Shown: positions 10,353 through 19,724 of the stretch, one piece after another
Position numbering within the stretch: the stretch's first letter is position 1
How the letters are laid out: each line of letters starts with the position of its first letter
NCBI GenBank assembly: GCA_947472735.1
Contig: CANJBY010000001.1
Coordinates: 62,001-126,000, forward strand
Length of the DNA: 64,000 nt
Source of the DNA: Sphingomonadaceae bacterium
Lineage (GTDB): Bacteria; Pseudomonadota; Alphaproteobacteria; Sphingomonadales; Sphingomonadaceae
Reading direction: 5' to 3'
The notes under the pieces: model-generated
What the model was told of the DNA's origin: nothing
Seen by the model: the letters and a program-made list of their open reading frames with translations, nothing else
Databases searched by the model: none
Position numbers and translations under genes: made by a program

Positions 10353-11400
10353 ATGCGCATCGGTACCGTCCGTGAAATCAAGAATCATGAATACCGCGTC
10401 GGTCTGACGCCGGAGTCTGCACGCGAACTGGTCGCGCACGGGCATGAGGTTTGGGCGGAGACGGGCGCGGGCGATGGAAGCGGGGCGGGTGATACGGATT
10501 ACGTCGCGGCCGGGGCCAGGATCAGCACTGACGTCGCGGAGATTTTCGAAGCCTGCGAGATGATCGTCAAGGTCAAGGAGCCGCAAGCGGGCGAGCGGGC
10601 GATGCTGCGCCGCGGTCAGATACTCTACGCCTACCTCCACCTCGCACCCGATCCCGAGCAGACCGCGGACCTGATCAAGTCCGGGGTTACCGCAATCGCC
10701 TACGAAACGGTAACCGGACCGGGCAACTCCCTGCCGCTGCTCAAGCCGATGAGCCAGGTCGCTGGGCGGTGTCCCCGGCGTGCTACCCGGCAAGGTGCTG
10801 ATCATCGGCGGCGGAGTGGTCGGCTTTCATGCCGCGCAGATGGCCGTCGGCATGGGCGCCGACGTGACCATCCTCGACCGCGATCCCGAGGTGCTGGAGC
10901 GGCTCGACGGCCACTTTGAAGGCCGCGCCAAGACCCGCTTTTCCAACCGCTCGACCGTGCAGCAAATGATCTGCGATGCGGAATTGGTGATCGGTGCGGT
11001 GCTGGTCCCCGGCGCGGCGGCGCCCAAGCTGGTCAGCCGCGAGATGCTGAAATGCATGAAGCCGGGTTCGGTGCTGGTCGATGTCGCAATCGACCAGGGT
11101 GGCTGCTTCGAAACCAGCCATGCGACCACGCATGCCGATCCGACTTACATCGTCGACGGGATCGTTCACTACTGCGTGGCCAACATGCCCGGCGCGGTGG
11201 CTCGGACCAGCACATATGCGCTCAATAATGTGACACTGCCGCATGCCTTGCGGATTGCCGAGCTAGGCTGGCAGGCAGCGCTCAGAGCCACTCCCTATCT
11301 GGCCAACGGACTGAACGTCCATGCCGGCCAGGTCACTTATCAGGCCGTCGCCGAAGCGCTGGGCTATCCCTATGTGCCGGTCAGCGAGGTGCTGGCCTAG
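10353..11400 (+). pseudogene. ald: Alanine dehydrogenase, frameshifted (two ORFs: 10353..~10768 and ~10768..11400)
   Basis: MRIGTVREIKNHEYRVGLTPESARELV...LLKPMSQVAG joins out of frame to GGVPGVLPGKVLIIGGGVVGFHAAQMAVG...; the ~22-residue GRMxxQxGAxxLEKxxGGxGxLL segment is missing at 10761-10768. Confidence 0.9.
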
Positions 11401-11801
11401 GATCCGAATGGCGCGAAGGGTGCCGCAACGTCTGCCGGCACGCGCATCAGCCGGCCGGAGGCACGGTCAATCATCGCCCATGTCGTCCGCGCCGAAACGA
11501 TGACTTTTCCGGCGGCATTGCGGAAATCGACCCGTCGATCGAACCGTGCACCGATTGGTCCATCAGGTATGAAAGTCTCGGCGATGACGGTCTCACCGGG
11601 GCCGATATTCCCGCGATAATCGATCTCGTGCCGGGTCACGACCCAGAAATAGGCGGCCTGATGTTCGGGCAAGGCGACCGCTGCCCAATGTGCGATCGCC
11701 ATCTGCTGGATCCAGTCGACCCACACGGCGTTGTTGACGTGGCCGAGTTCGTCAATGTGCTCCGCTCCGGCGGTGAAAGAGAGGGTAAAGCGGTCGCTCA
11801 C
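11397..11801 (-). CDS. Acyl-CoA thioesterase (hotdog fold)
   Basis: 134 aa; HIDELGHVNNAVWVDWIQQMAIAHW...EIDYRGNIGPGETV. Confidence 0.9.
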   Translation of the reverse strand: MSDRFTLSFTAGAEHIDELGHVNNAVWVDWIQQMAIAHWAAVALPEHQAAYFWVVTRHEIDYRGNIGPGETVIAETFIPDGPIGARFDRRVDFRNAAGKVIVSARTTWAMIDRASGRLMRVPADVAAPFAPFGS

Positions 11802-12422
11802 GAATCGGTCTTCGGAAGCGCGACACCCAGTTCCGCAAGTTCGCGTTCGGCTTGTGCGGCATCATTGAACAGCCGCCCATGCATGCCCACCGCCTGCGCG
11901 CCCTGCACATTGTGCACCACGTCATCGAAGAACAAAGTTTCATCTGGCTTGAGGCCGTGCTGTTCCAATAGGCTGCGATAAATGCGCGCGTCGGGTTTCA
12001 ACACGCCCACCTCCGCAGAGCAGGTCACCCCTTCGAACATCTCCCAGAATTTATGCTCGGCGCGCAGATGAGTGACGATTCCGCGAACGTTGTCGGTTAG
12101 TGCGAACAGGCGAATGCCAGCCCTTGCGAGACGCTGCATCAGAATTGGTGTATCCTCGATAAGCGTCAGGCTGGCGTACAGCTCTGCTTCCAGACGGTCC
12201 GCATCCTCAGCGCTGAGACCGTGGTGAAGCTGGTACGCCAGCTTTGTTTCCGCAAGAGATCTCCCCTCGATTGAGCCCGCGCCAGATCTCGTTGTCCGCG
12301 AACAGCACGATCATACTATCAGGGTCGGCATGGCGATCTGCGAAGGTACATCGCACGATGTAAAGCGGATCCCAGCGAATCAGTACGCCCCCGATATCGA
12401 AAACCACATTCCTGACCGCCAT
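11798..12422 (-). pseudogene. HAD family hydrolase, frameshifted at about 12254
   Basis: N-part MAVRNVVFDIGGVLIRWDP...NRGEIS; removing one T in GAGATCTCTTGCGGAA restores AETKLAYQLHHGLSAEDADRLEAELYASLTLIEDTPILMQRLARAGIRLFALTDNV...FFDDVVHNV. Confidence 0.88.
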
Positions 12423-12445
12423 CAGCGCTTCCTCTCACCGAAACG

Positions 12446-14497
12446 TTACACCACGCCAAGCTGCCACAGGATGAAGGCGAACTCCTCGGCTGTTTCCTTG
12501 AGGCTTTCGAACCGGCCCGACTTCCCCCCATGCCCCGCGCCCATGTTGGTCTTGAGGATCAGTTCATTGTCGTCGGTCTTGCGCTCGCGCAGCCGGGCGA
12601 CCCATTTTGCGGGCTCCCAGTAGGTCACGCGTGGATCGTTGAGGCCAGCGGTGACCATGATTGGCGGATAGGGGTGGGCCTTGACCTGATCATAGGGGCT
12701 GTACCCGTGGATCAGTTCGAAGGCGGCCTGATCCTCGATCGGGTTGCCCCATTCCGGCCATTCGCCCGGGGTCAGCGGCAGGCTGGCATCGAGCATGGTA
12801 TTGAGCACGTCGACAAAGGGCACGTGCGCCACCACCGCGCCCCACAGCGCCGGATCGGAATTGATCACCGCGCCCATCAGCTCGCCCCCGGCCGAGCCGC
12901 CGGAGATGCTGATCCGTCCGGCCTGCGTCAGGCCGCGCGCGATCAGCCCTTTTGCCACATCGACGAAATCGGTGAAGGTATTGGTGCGTCGCTCCAGCTT
13001 GCCGGCTTTGTACCAGGCCCGCCCCAGGTCATCCCCGCCGCGGATATGGGCGATGGCATAAGCAAAGCCGCGATCGACCAGGCTCAGCCGGGTGGTGGAG
13101 AAGCCGGGCTCGATCGCGATCCCATAGGCACCATAGCCATACAGATGCAGCGGACCGCCGGGTAACCGGTCCTTGCGCATCACCACCGAGACCGGGATCA
13201 GCGTGCCGTCGCGCGCCGGGAATTCCAGCCGCTCGGTCACATAGAGCGAGGCGTCGTAGCCCGAGGGGATTTCTTGCACCTTGAGGGTGGTTAGCGTTTG
13301 AGTGGCAACATCATAGTCCAGCACGCTCGCCGGGCTGACCATGCTTTCGTAGGACAGCCGCAGTTTGTCGACCGCCCACTCGGGATTCTCGCCCAGACCG
13401 GCGGAAAAGCTCGCCTCAGGAAAGGCAATCGGCTCGATCCGCGCGGGATCGTCGTAATATCGCACTTCGACCCGGTCGAGCCCGCGCACCCGGCCTTCGA
13501 CCACGTAGAAATCACGGAACAGTTCGAACCCGGTGAGGTAGAAGTCATCACTGCCTTCGATCAGCGTGGTCCAGCTCCCCGGATCGGCTAGCGGCGCGGT
13601 GGCGAGGCGGAAGTTTTCGTGTGCGTCGTTGGCATGGATATAGAGCAACCCGTCGCGCTCATCGACGTCGTACTCCACCCCCGGCTGGCGCGCCCTGACT
13701 AGCAGCGGCGGGGCTTGCGGATCAGCGGCAGGAACCAGCCGGACCTCGCTGGTCTCATGATCGGAAGTGCCGATGATCAGCCACTTTTCGTTGGCTGACA
13801 GCGAGGAGGCAACGCGGAAGCCTTCGTCGTCCTCGTGGTAAAGCTCAATATCACTTGAGGTTGGCTCACCGAGCCAGTGCAGACGGGCGTTGTCAGTGCG
13901 CCACTGTTCATTGGCGAGCGAGTAGACCAGGCCCTTGTCCCCTGCGACCCAGACCAGGCCGGAGAGCGTGCCGGGGATCTCGTCGGGCAGCATTTCCCCG
14001 GTCGCGATCACCTTGATTCTGGCCGTAAAGCGCTCGGAACCGTTGTCGTCGACCGACCAGGCGAGCAGCCTGCCGTCGTTGGAAACGGCAATCGCCCCCA
14101 GCCGGAAGTATTCCTTCCCCTCGGCGAGCGCGACCTCGTCGAGGATCAGCTCGTCCGGTCCGCCGGCGACGGGACTGCGCCACCACTTCTTGTATTCGGC
14201 GCCCTCCTCGAACTCGATCCAGTAGAGCCAGTCGCCGTCCTTCTGCGGAACCGACTTGTCCGCTTCCTTGATCCGGGCCCGCATCTCCTTGAACAGCGCG
14301 TCGATCCGGCCTTGCTGATCTGCCATGCGGCTCTTGAACCAGGCGTTCTCTGCTTCGAGGTGGGCGAGCACGTCCTTGTCCGTCACTTCCGGATAGCCGG
14401 GGTCGCGCAGCCAGGCGTAATCGTCGGTGATGGTGATGCCGTGATGGGTGACGGCGTGGGGCTTCCTGGGTGCGACAGGGGGTGTGGTAAGTGTCAT
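12446..14497 (-). CDS. S9 family peptidase (oligopeptidase B)
   Basis: 683 aa; RISISGGSAGGELMGAVINSDPALWGAVVAHVPFVDVLNTM. Confidence 0.95.
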   Translation of the reverse strand: MTLTTPPVAPRKPHAVTHHGITITDDYAWLRDPGYPEVTDKDVLAHLEAENAWFKSRMADQQGRIDALFKEMRARIKEADKSVPQKDGDWLYWIEFEEGAEYKKWWRSPVAGGPDELILDEVALAEGKEYFRLGAIAVSNDGRLLAWSVDDNGSERFTARIKVIATGEMLPDEIPGTLSGLVWVAGDKGLVYSLANEQWRTDNARLHWLGEPTSSDIELYHEDDEGFRVASSLSANEKWLIIGTSDHETSEVRLVPAADPQAPPLLVRARQPGVEYDVDERDGLLYIHANDAHENFRLATAPLADPGSWTTLIEGSDDFYLTGFELFRDFYVVEGRVRGLDRVEVRYYDDPARIEPIAFPEASFSAGLGENPEWAVDKLRLSYESMVSPASVLDYDVATQTLTTLKVQEIPSGYDASLYVTERLEFPARDGTLIPVSVVMRKDRLPGGPLHLYGYGAYGIAIEPGFSTTRLSLVDRGFAYAIAHIRGGDDLGRAWYKAGKLERRTNTFTDFVDVAKGLIARGLTQAGRISISGGSAGGELMGAVINSDPALWGAVVAHVPFVDVLNTMLDASLPLTPGEWPEWGNPIEDQAAFELIHGYSPYDQVKAHPYPPIMVTAGLNDPRVTYWEPAKWVARLRERKTDDNELILKTNMGAGHGGKSGRFESLKETAEEFAFILWQLGVV

Positions 14498-14548
14498 GTC
14501 CCGCCTCTATGATTGCAGCTGTAACCGATCAAGGCGGATGACCGACCT

Positions 14549-16354
14549 ATGTTGATGAACACGCACGCAGCCCGGCTTGATGCCCTGCGCAAGGAATTGA
14601 AGACGCGCCGCCTTGATGGCTTCGTGATTCCCATCTCCGACGAACACATGAGCGAATATGTCGGCGGCTATGCCCAGCGCCTCGCCTGGCTCACCGGCTT
14701 CGGCGGTTCAGCCGGGACTGCGGTGGTCCTTGCCGAAAAAGCGGCGATCTTCGTCGATGGGCGCTACACCTTGCAGGTCCGCGACCAGGTTGACGGCCAA
14801 CTCTATGAATATTGCTCGGTGCCCGAGACCAGCGCCGCCAAATGGCTCGGCGACAATGCGCCGCAGGGCGGCCGCATCGGTTACGACGCGTGGCTGCATG
14901 GCAAGCCCTGGGTCAAGGCTGCCTCAGAAGCGCTGGCGGGTCGCTCGGGGACGCTCGTGGCGGTCGAGAGCAATCCCATCGACACGGTCTGGAGCGACCG
15001 GCCGGCTCCTTCCCTCGCCCCCGCGCTGGTCCATTCGCTTGAGCACGCCGGGCAGGCCAGCGAAGCCAAACGAGCTGCAGTCGCAGAGTGGCTGGCGGAC
15101 AAGAAACTCGATGCCGCAGTGGTCTCGGCGCTCGATTCGATTGCCTGGTTGCTCAACATCCGCGGGGAAGATGTAGACCGCACCCCAGTCGCGCTGTCCT
15201 TCGTCGTGGCTCATGCCGATGGCACCGCCGAGTTGTTCATTGCCGAAGAGAAGGTCACGCCCGAGCTGCGCGCGCACCTCGGCAATGCGGTGCGGATTTC
15301 CCCGCGCGAGGCTTTTGTTCCGGCGCTTGCGGCGCTGGCCGGCAAGGCGGTGGCAGTCGATCCGGACCGCGCGGTGCAGGCGATCTTTGCCGCACTGGAA
15401 GGTGCCGGGGCGAAAGTGGTGGAGACAATGGACCCGACCGTCCTGCCCAAGGCCTGCAAGAACCCGGTCGAGCAATCCGGCCAACGCGCCGCTCAGGCTC
15501 GGGACGGTGCTGCCATGGTGAGCTTCCTGCACTGGCTGTCGCGTGAAGCTCCGAAAGGCGGGGTGACCGAAATCTCCGCTGCCGAGCGGCTTCACCAGTG
15601 CCGCCGCGACACCGGTGACTTGCGCGACTTGTCGTTCGACACGATTTCCGGCTCCGGCCCGAACGGGGCGATCGTCCATTACCGGGTGAGCGAGGAAACC
15701 AACCGCCAGCTCGAACCGTCCAGCGTCTACCTCGTCGACTCCGGAGGCCAGTACCCGGACGGCACTACCGACATCACGCGCACCGTCTGGATCGGGCCGG
15801 GCGAGCCACCCGCGGAAGTGAAGGACCGCTTCACCCGCGTGCTGAAGGGCCATATCGCGCTGGCCCGGGTCAGCTTCCCCAAAGGCACGGTCGGCAGCCA
15901 GCTCGACACGCTGGCCCGGATGCACTTGTGGGCCGCCGGACTCGACTATGCGCATGGCACCGGCCACGGCGTCGGCAGTTTTCTGTCCGTCCACGAAGGA
16001 CCGCAGCGCATCGGCAAAGCGCGCGGCGGACAAGCCGGGACCGATCAGGAACTATTCCCCGGCATGTTCCTCTCCAACGAGCCCGGCTACTACAAGACCG
16101 GGGCCTACGGCATCCGGATCGAGAATCTGGTGCTGGTCGAACCGTGCGCGCCGGAGGGGGGCGAAGGCGAATTCCTCGGCTTCGAGACGCTGACGTTCTG
16201 CCCGATCGAGCGCGCGCTGGTGGACTGCGAGCTGCTCACCCGCGACGAGGTGGAATGGTGGAACGCTTACCACGCCCGCGTGCTCGAGGTCGTCGGACCG
16301 CAGCTCGACGGACCGGCCCTGGCGTGGCTTGAGGCCCAGTGCGCGGCCTTGTAG
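14549..16354 (+). CDS. Aminopeptidase P family (M24B, Xaa-Pro aminopeptidase)
   Basis: 601 aa; LVDSGGQYPDGTTDITRTVW, HGTGHGVGSFLSVHEGPQRI, NEPGYYKTGAYGIRIENLV. Confidence 0.96.
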   Translation: MLMNTHAARLDALRKELKTRRLDGFVIPISDEHMSEYVGGYAQRLAWLTGFGGSAGTAVVLAEKAAIFVDGRYTLQVRDQVDGQLYEYCSVPETSAAKWLGDNAPQGGRIGYDAWLHGKPWVKAASEALAGRSGTLVAVESNPIDTVWSDRPAPSLAPALVHSLEHAGQASEAKRAAVAEWLADKKLDAAVVSALDSIAWLLNIRGEDVDRTPVALSFVVAHADGTAELFIAEEKVTPELRAHLGNAVRISPREAFVPALAALAGKAVAVDPDRAVQAIFAALEGAGAKVVETMDPTVLPKACKNPVEQSGQRAAQARDGAAMVSFLHWLSREAPKGGVTEISAAERLHQCRRDTGDLRDLSFDTISGSGPNGAIVHYRVSEETNRQLEPSSVYLVDSGGQYPDGTTDITRTVWIGPGEPPAEVKDRFTRVLKGHIALARVSFPKGTVGSQLDTLARMHLWAAGLDYAHGTGHGVGSFLSVHEGPQRIGKARGGQAGTDQELFPGMFLSNEPGYYKTGAYGIRIENLVLVEPCAPEGGEGEFLGFETLTFCPIERALVDCELLTRDEVEWWNAYHARVLEVVGPQLDGPALAWLEAQCAAL

Positions 16355-16405
16355 GGCCGCACGTGTTCCTGTAATGTTCCACCACGAATCGCTATGGAGG
16401 AACTG

Positions 16406-16780
16406 ATGATCGGCTATGTGACCCTGGGCACGAACGACCGCGAACGCGGAGCGAAGTTCTACGATGCAATTTGCGGCGAGCTTGGCGTCGGGCGGATGGG
16501 TGAGAATGTGACGTTCATTTCCTGGGGAGTGCCGGGCGGTGCGGCAGGGATCGGTCTTACCACGCCGTTCGACGGCAAGCAGGCGACGGTCGGCAACGGC
16601 GTAATGGTGGCGCTTGAGGCAAGCGACGAAGCACAAGTGCGACGCCTGCATGAGATCGCATTGGCCAATGGCGGGACTTGCGAAGGCCCTCCGGGCGAAC
16701 GCTTCGAAGGATTTTACGCCGCGTATTTCCGCGATCCCGATGGCAACAAGCTTAACGCCTTCGTGATGGCTGCAGAATGA
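16406..16780 (+). CDS. VOC family (glyoxalase-like) protein
   Basis: MIGYVTLGTNDRERGAKFYDAICGELG...FRDPDGNKLNAF; GGAGG at 16396-16400. Confidence 0.9.
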   Translation: MIGYVTLGTNDRERGAKFYDAICGELGVGRMGENVTFISWGVPGGAAGIGLTTPFDGKQATVGNGVMVALEASDEAQVRRLHEIALANGGTCEGPPGERFEGFYAAYFRDPDGNKLNAFVMAAE

Positions 16781-16815
16781 GCGGCTTGCGGCCGAATGAA
16801 CGAGCACCCGCGCGT

Positions 16816-16865
16816 GCGACAAATGGCGACAAAGAGCCTGTATTGCGGCATAACCGGGCGACAAA
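16816..16865 (+). promoter_or_regulatory. Tandem GCGACAAA boxes (GCGACAAATG GCGACAAAGA, third copy 16858-16865)
   Basis: Direct repeats with 10-bp period upstream of the EF-hand/response regulator/kinase genes. Confidence 0.45.
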
Positions 16866-16966
16866 CCCGCTGTAGAGAGAGATCTGGAAGCCGCGCGGCC
16901 AACTGCGGTTCCCCTTCCCTCCCCGCGCCGCGCGGTTTCTCCTGTTTCCATGCTGGAGAGCGAAAA

Positions 16967-17542
16967 ATGAAGAAATCTACCCTGGGCATTTCCGCACTGG
17001 CGCTTGCTGCCATTGCTGGCGTGGCAATTGCAGCCGAAGCCCCTCAGCACATGAATCATGGCCGCATGGCCGAACCCACCACGCGCGCAGAAGCGCAGAC
17101 CGCAGCCGGCGAGATGTTTGACCGGATCGACACCAACCACGACGGCAACATTTCGCGCGACGAATTCGCCGCCCCGCGCGGCAAGAGCGATAGCGGACAT
17201 GACCATTCCGCGGCGCAAGCTGCACCGGAGCACGGCCAGGGCGAAGCCATGGGCCATCGCATGGGCGGCGATCGAGGTCGGCGCGGCCACGGCATGATGG
17301 CCATGATGCTGTTGCGCGATGCCGACACCAATGGTGACAAGGCCGTTACACGCCCCGAGCTGACGGCCGCCGCGCTGAAGCATTTCGATGCAGCTGACGC
17401 CAACAAGGATGGCAAGCTTACCCCGGAAGAAAAGCAGGCAGCCATGCGCACTCATATGCAGCAGATGCGCGGCCGCATGGCCGGCCATGGTGGTGCCGGT
17501 CATGACATGGGCACAATGGGTGGCACCCCGAAGCAGCGCTGA
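16967..17542 (+). CDS. Secreted EF-hand protein, His/Met-rich
   Basis: Signal peptide MKKSTLGISALALAAIAGVAIA; EF-hand loops DTNHDGNISRDE, DTNGDKAVTRPE, DANKDGKLTPEE; many H/M residues. Confidence 0.9.
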   Translation: MKKSTLGISALALAAIAGVAIAAEAPQHMNHGRMAEPTTRAEAQTAAGEMFDRIDTNHDGNISRDEFAAPRGKSDSGHDHSAAQAAPEHGQGEAMGHRMGGDRGRRGHGMMAMMLLRDADTNGDKAVTRPELTAAALKHFDAADANKDGKLTPEEKQAAMRTHMQQMRGRMAGHGGAGHDMGTMGGTPKQR

Positions 17543-17565
17543 GACTGAGAGACAAAGTTCCGGCA

Positions 17566-18300
17566 ATGGCTGACGATGCCCTGACCCGTCTGCTGCTCGT
17601 CGATGACGAGAAGGCCTTACGAGAACCCCTGGCCGAGTACCTCTCGCGCCAGGGGTTTGCCGTCACTGCCGCCGCCAGTGCTGTGGAAGCGCGGACCCGG
17701 CTGCGGGATGAGGAATACGACCTGGTCCTGCTCGACGTGATGATGCCGGGCGAGGACGGGTTTTCCTTATGCCGCCACTTGGTCGAAACCCATGCGCTGC
17801 CCACCATCTTCCTGACCGCCCGGGGCGAAGCCACTGACCGTATCGTCGGGCTGGAAATTGGCGCTGATGACTATGTCGTCAAGCCCTTCGAACCGCGCGA
17901 ACTGGTTGCCCGGATTCGCAGCGTACTTCGTCGCAGCGCGCGCGGCGGTACTCCAGCCGAAGAAGAAGCGCATTTCCTGTTCGAGGGCTGGCGGCTCGAT
18001 CCGCTCAAGCGGCGCCTGATCGATCCCGAGGGCGCGGTGGTAGCGATCTCGTCGGTAGAATTCCGTCTGCTGTTGGCGTTTCTCGAACATCCTCGCCAGG
18101 TCCTCGACAGGGAACGCCTGCTCGACATGGTCCAGGGCCGCGAGGCGCACCTGTTCGACCGCGCGGTAGACAACCAGGTGAGTCGCCTACGCCGCAAGAT
18201 CGAGGCCGACAGCCGCAATCCGCAAATGATCCAGACCGTGTGGGGCGGCGGGTACATGCTCGCTGCCGAAGTCCGGCGCATCGCCGGTGAAGGCCCATGA
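17566..18300 (+). CDS. OmpR-family response regulator
   Basis: 244 aa; LLVDDEKALREPLAEYL, LVLLDVMMPGEDGFSLC, VKPFEPRELVARI, winged-helix C-terminus. Confidence 0.96.
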   Translation: MADDALTRLLLVDDEKALREPLAEYLSRQGFAVTAAASAVEARTRLRDEEYDLVLLDVMMPGEDGFSLCRHLVETHALPTIFLTARGEATDRIVGLEIGADDYVVKPFEPRELVARIRSVLRRSARGGTPAEEEAHFLFEGWRLDPLKRRLIDPEGAVVAISSVEFRLLLAFLEHPRQVLDRERLLDMVQGREAHLFDRAVDNQVSRLRRKIEADSRNPQMIQTVWGGGYMLAAEVRRIAGEGP

Positions 18301-19724
18301 AGCCGTCCCGGGGGCTGAACCGCAGAATTGGACCACAGAGTCTGCAAGGGCAGATGCTGCTGGCGGTTGCACTGGCGCTGCTGCTCGCCCAAGGGTTCAG
18401 CGCGCTGCTCATTTACCGCGCCCAGGCCGAACGACGCGAAGCAGTGCTGATTGGCACCGCCGCTTTCCGGCTCCTGGCCGCGACGGGGGCTCGCCCTTTT
18501 TCAGGCCATCACATGTCGGAGAACGGCCACGGTATGGGTGGGGATTTCCGCCGGTTCATGGTCGAACGAACGTCCGCAACGCCGTTGCGTCAGGGCGAAA
18601 CCCGGATGGAGCGCGCCGAAGAGGCTTTGCGTGACGTGCTGGCCGAGCAGGACCGGGCTCCGGCAGACCTGATCGTGCTGCGCCGCCCGATCCGGGAAGA
18701 CCGCGCGGCCATGCAGCATGCCCGTTTGCGTGATCGCATGTGGTTTGCCCGCAGCCGCCCCGGCGTCCGCGATGTCATGGTCGCAGCAGTGCAACCGGTT
18801 AAGGGCGGCGAATGGTTTATCGCGCGGGTGCTGATCCCGCCGGGCGAACGGACGGTCATCCTCTCGCTGATCGGTCAGACTTTGCTGATTTACGGTCTGC
18901 TGGTCGGGGCGATCGCCCTTATTCTGCGGCGCATTTCGCAGCCGCTTGCCGCATTGACCCGGCGGGTCGAGCGGTTTGCCGAGACCCGGGACCCGGCCGA
19001 TCCGCTTGAACCCGATGGGCCCGATGACGTACGCCGGCTGATCCAGGCGCACAATGCGATGGAAGCGCGGGTCGCGGCCATGCTTGACGAGAAGGATGTG
19101 ATGCTGGGCGCGATCGGGCACGATCTCAAGACACCGCTAGCCGCGCTCAGGGTGAGAATCGAATCGGTTGAAGACGAGCGTGAGCGTCAGCGAATGGCGC
19201 AGACCATCGAAGATATCGCGGTTTCTCTCGACGACATCCTGTCTCTGGCGAGGGTGGGGCGTCCGACCGACCCGCTTGAGCCGACGGAGCTTACTGCCCT
19301 CATCGCCTCGGTCGTCGACGAACACGAGGACATGGGCGAGCCGGTGAGTTTCGCCGAGGCGCCGCGCACCGTGTTGTCCATTCGCGCCACCTGGCTGCGC
19401 CGCGCGGTACGCAATCTGGTCTCTAACGCGCTGCGCTACGGCAAGACTGCCCGGGTCAGCCTCGACCGCGATTCGCGCCAGGTGACGATCCGCATCGACG
19501 ATGATGGCCCCGGCATTGCCGAGACCGAGATCGACCGCATGATGGAACCGTTCGCGCGGGGCGAGGGCTCGCGCAATCGCAACACGGGCGGGGCCGGATT
19601 GGGCCTCGCTCTGGCCCGGGCCATCGCCGAACAGCACGGCGGCACGCTGACGCTCAGCAACCGGCCGGGCGCTTCGGGCGCACCCGAAGGCCTGACGGCG
19701 ACGCTGAGCCTTCCGCTTACTTGA
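18297..19724 (+). CDS. Sensor histidine kinase
   Basis: 475 aa; two TM segments, HAMP, GHDLKTPLAAL H-box, HATPase N/G boxes; ATGA overlap with response regulator. Confidence 0.96.
   Translation: MKPSRGLNRRIGPQSLQGQMLLAVALALLLAQGFSALLIYRAQAERREAVLIGTAAFRLLAATGARPFSGHHMSENGHGMGGDFRRFMVERTSATPLRQGETRMERAEEALRDVLAEQDRAPADLIVLRRPIREDRAAMQHARLRDRMWFARSRPGVRDVMVAAVQPVKGGEWFIARVLIPPGERTVILSLIGQTLLIYGLLVGAIALILRRISQPLAALTRRVERFAETRDPADPLEPDGPDDVRRLIQAHNAMEARVAAMLDEKDVMLGAIGHDLKTPLAALRVRIESVEDERERQRMAQTIEDIAVSLDDILSLARVGRPTDPLEPTELTALIASVVDEHEDMGEPVSFAEAPRTVLSIRATWLRRAVRNLVSNALRYGKTARVSLDRDSRQVTIRIDDDGPGIAETEIDRMMEPFARGEGSRNRNTGGAGLGLALARAIAEQHGGTLTLSNRPGASGAPEGLTATLSLPLT

Noticed and set aside
9066-10805. 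579-aa minus-strand ORF
   Set aside because: Antisense shadow of ftsK/ald; no recognisable domain.
16052-17566. 504-aa minus-strand ORF
   Set aside because: Antisense across four unrelated plus-strand genes.
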